Assembly (NCBI GenBank): GCA_913062665.1 | Contig: CAJXVY010000027.1 | Span: 1 to 6,016 of the forward strand | Length of the DNA: 6,016 nt | Direction: 5' to 3' | From: an uncultured Micrococcales bacterium | Lineage (GTDB): Bacteria; Actinomycetota; Actinomycetes; Actinomycetales; Microbacteriaceae | Part shown: in pieces, positions 6,003 to 6,016 of the stretch | Position numbering within the stretch: the first letter of the stretch is position 1 | Layout of the letters: every line of letters begins with the position of its first letter | The notes under the pieces: model-generated | What the model was told of the DNA's origin: nothing | Databases searched by the model: none | The model's input: the letters and a program-made list of their open reading frames with translations, nothing else | Translations under genes and position numbers: made by a program

Positions 6003-6016
6003 CTACTAATCACTTT

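Overview
The window looks like a core-genome segment of an actinobacterium with moderate GC (about half, by eye). It most resembles a small-genome freshwater Microbacteriaceae (Aquiluna/Rhodoluna-like). That placement is inferred from actinobacterial-type protein features: the RsgA N-terminus with ESDVRIRPNPKGSRPRTK, the Mycobacterium-type HisN, and the AroA GHET and HCGLAGTVMRF motifs. The aroA-rsgA-hisN order, familiar from other actinobacteria, also supports it. I found no mobile element, CRISPR array, tRNA or rRNA.

Layout, left to right. (1) Bases 1-366, minus strand: the N-terminal part of a tyrosine/phosphoinositide phosphatase-like protein (MptpB-type fold). It runs off the left edge before its catalytic Cys. 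(2) A divergent intergenic stretch of about 58 bp. (3) Plus strand: a small, very acidic predicted lipoprotein (425-766), then 23 bp later glpX (790-1761), the class II fructose-1,6-bisphosphatase of gluconeogenesis. (4) Minus strand, reading from right to left: aroA (5952-4690), rsgA (4693-3686), hisN (3689-2919) and a CynX/NimT-type MFS transporter (2922-1741). (5) Bases 5953-6016: leader and probable promoter of aroA.

The four minus-strand genes form a tight operon. With the starts chosen here, every junction is a 4-base NTGA overlap (GTGA, ATGA, GTGA), which implies translational coupling. It joins the sixth shikimate-pathway step (EPSP synthase), a 30S ribosome-maturation GTPase, the histidinol-phosphate phosphatase of histidine synthesis and an efflux or uptake permease of unknown substrate. 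The operon converges on glpX, and the two coding regions overlap tail to tail by 21 bp. A short hairpin plus T-run just past glpX lies inside the transporter's C-terminal codons and may serve as the glpX terminator.

I do not see a new defence, mobile or biosynthetic system here. The points worth a second look are local: the uncharacterised acidic lipoprotein beside glpX, possible leaderless divergent promoters, the embedded terminator, a terminator-like hairpin inside the operon just before hisN, and start-codon choices that differ from the longest ORFs.
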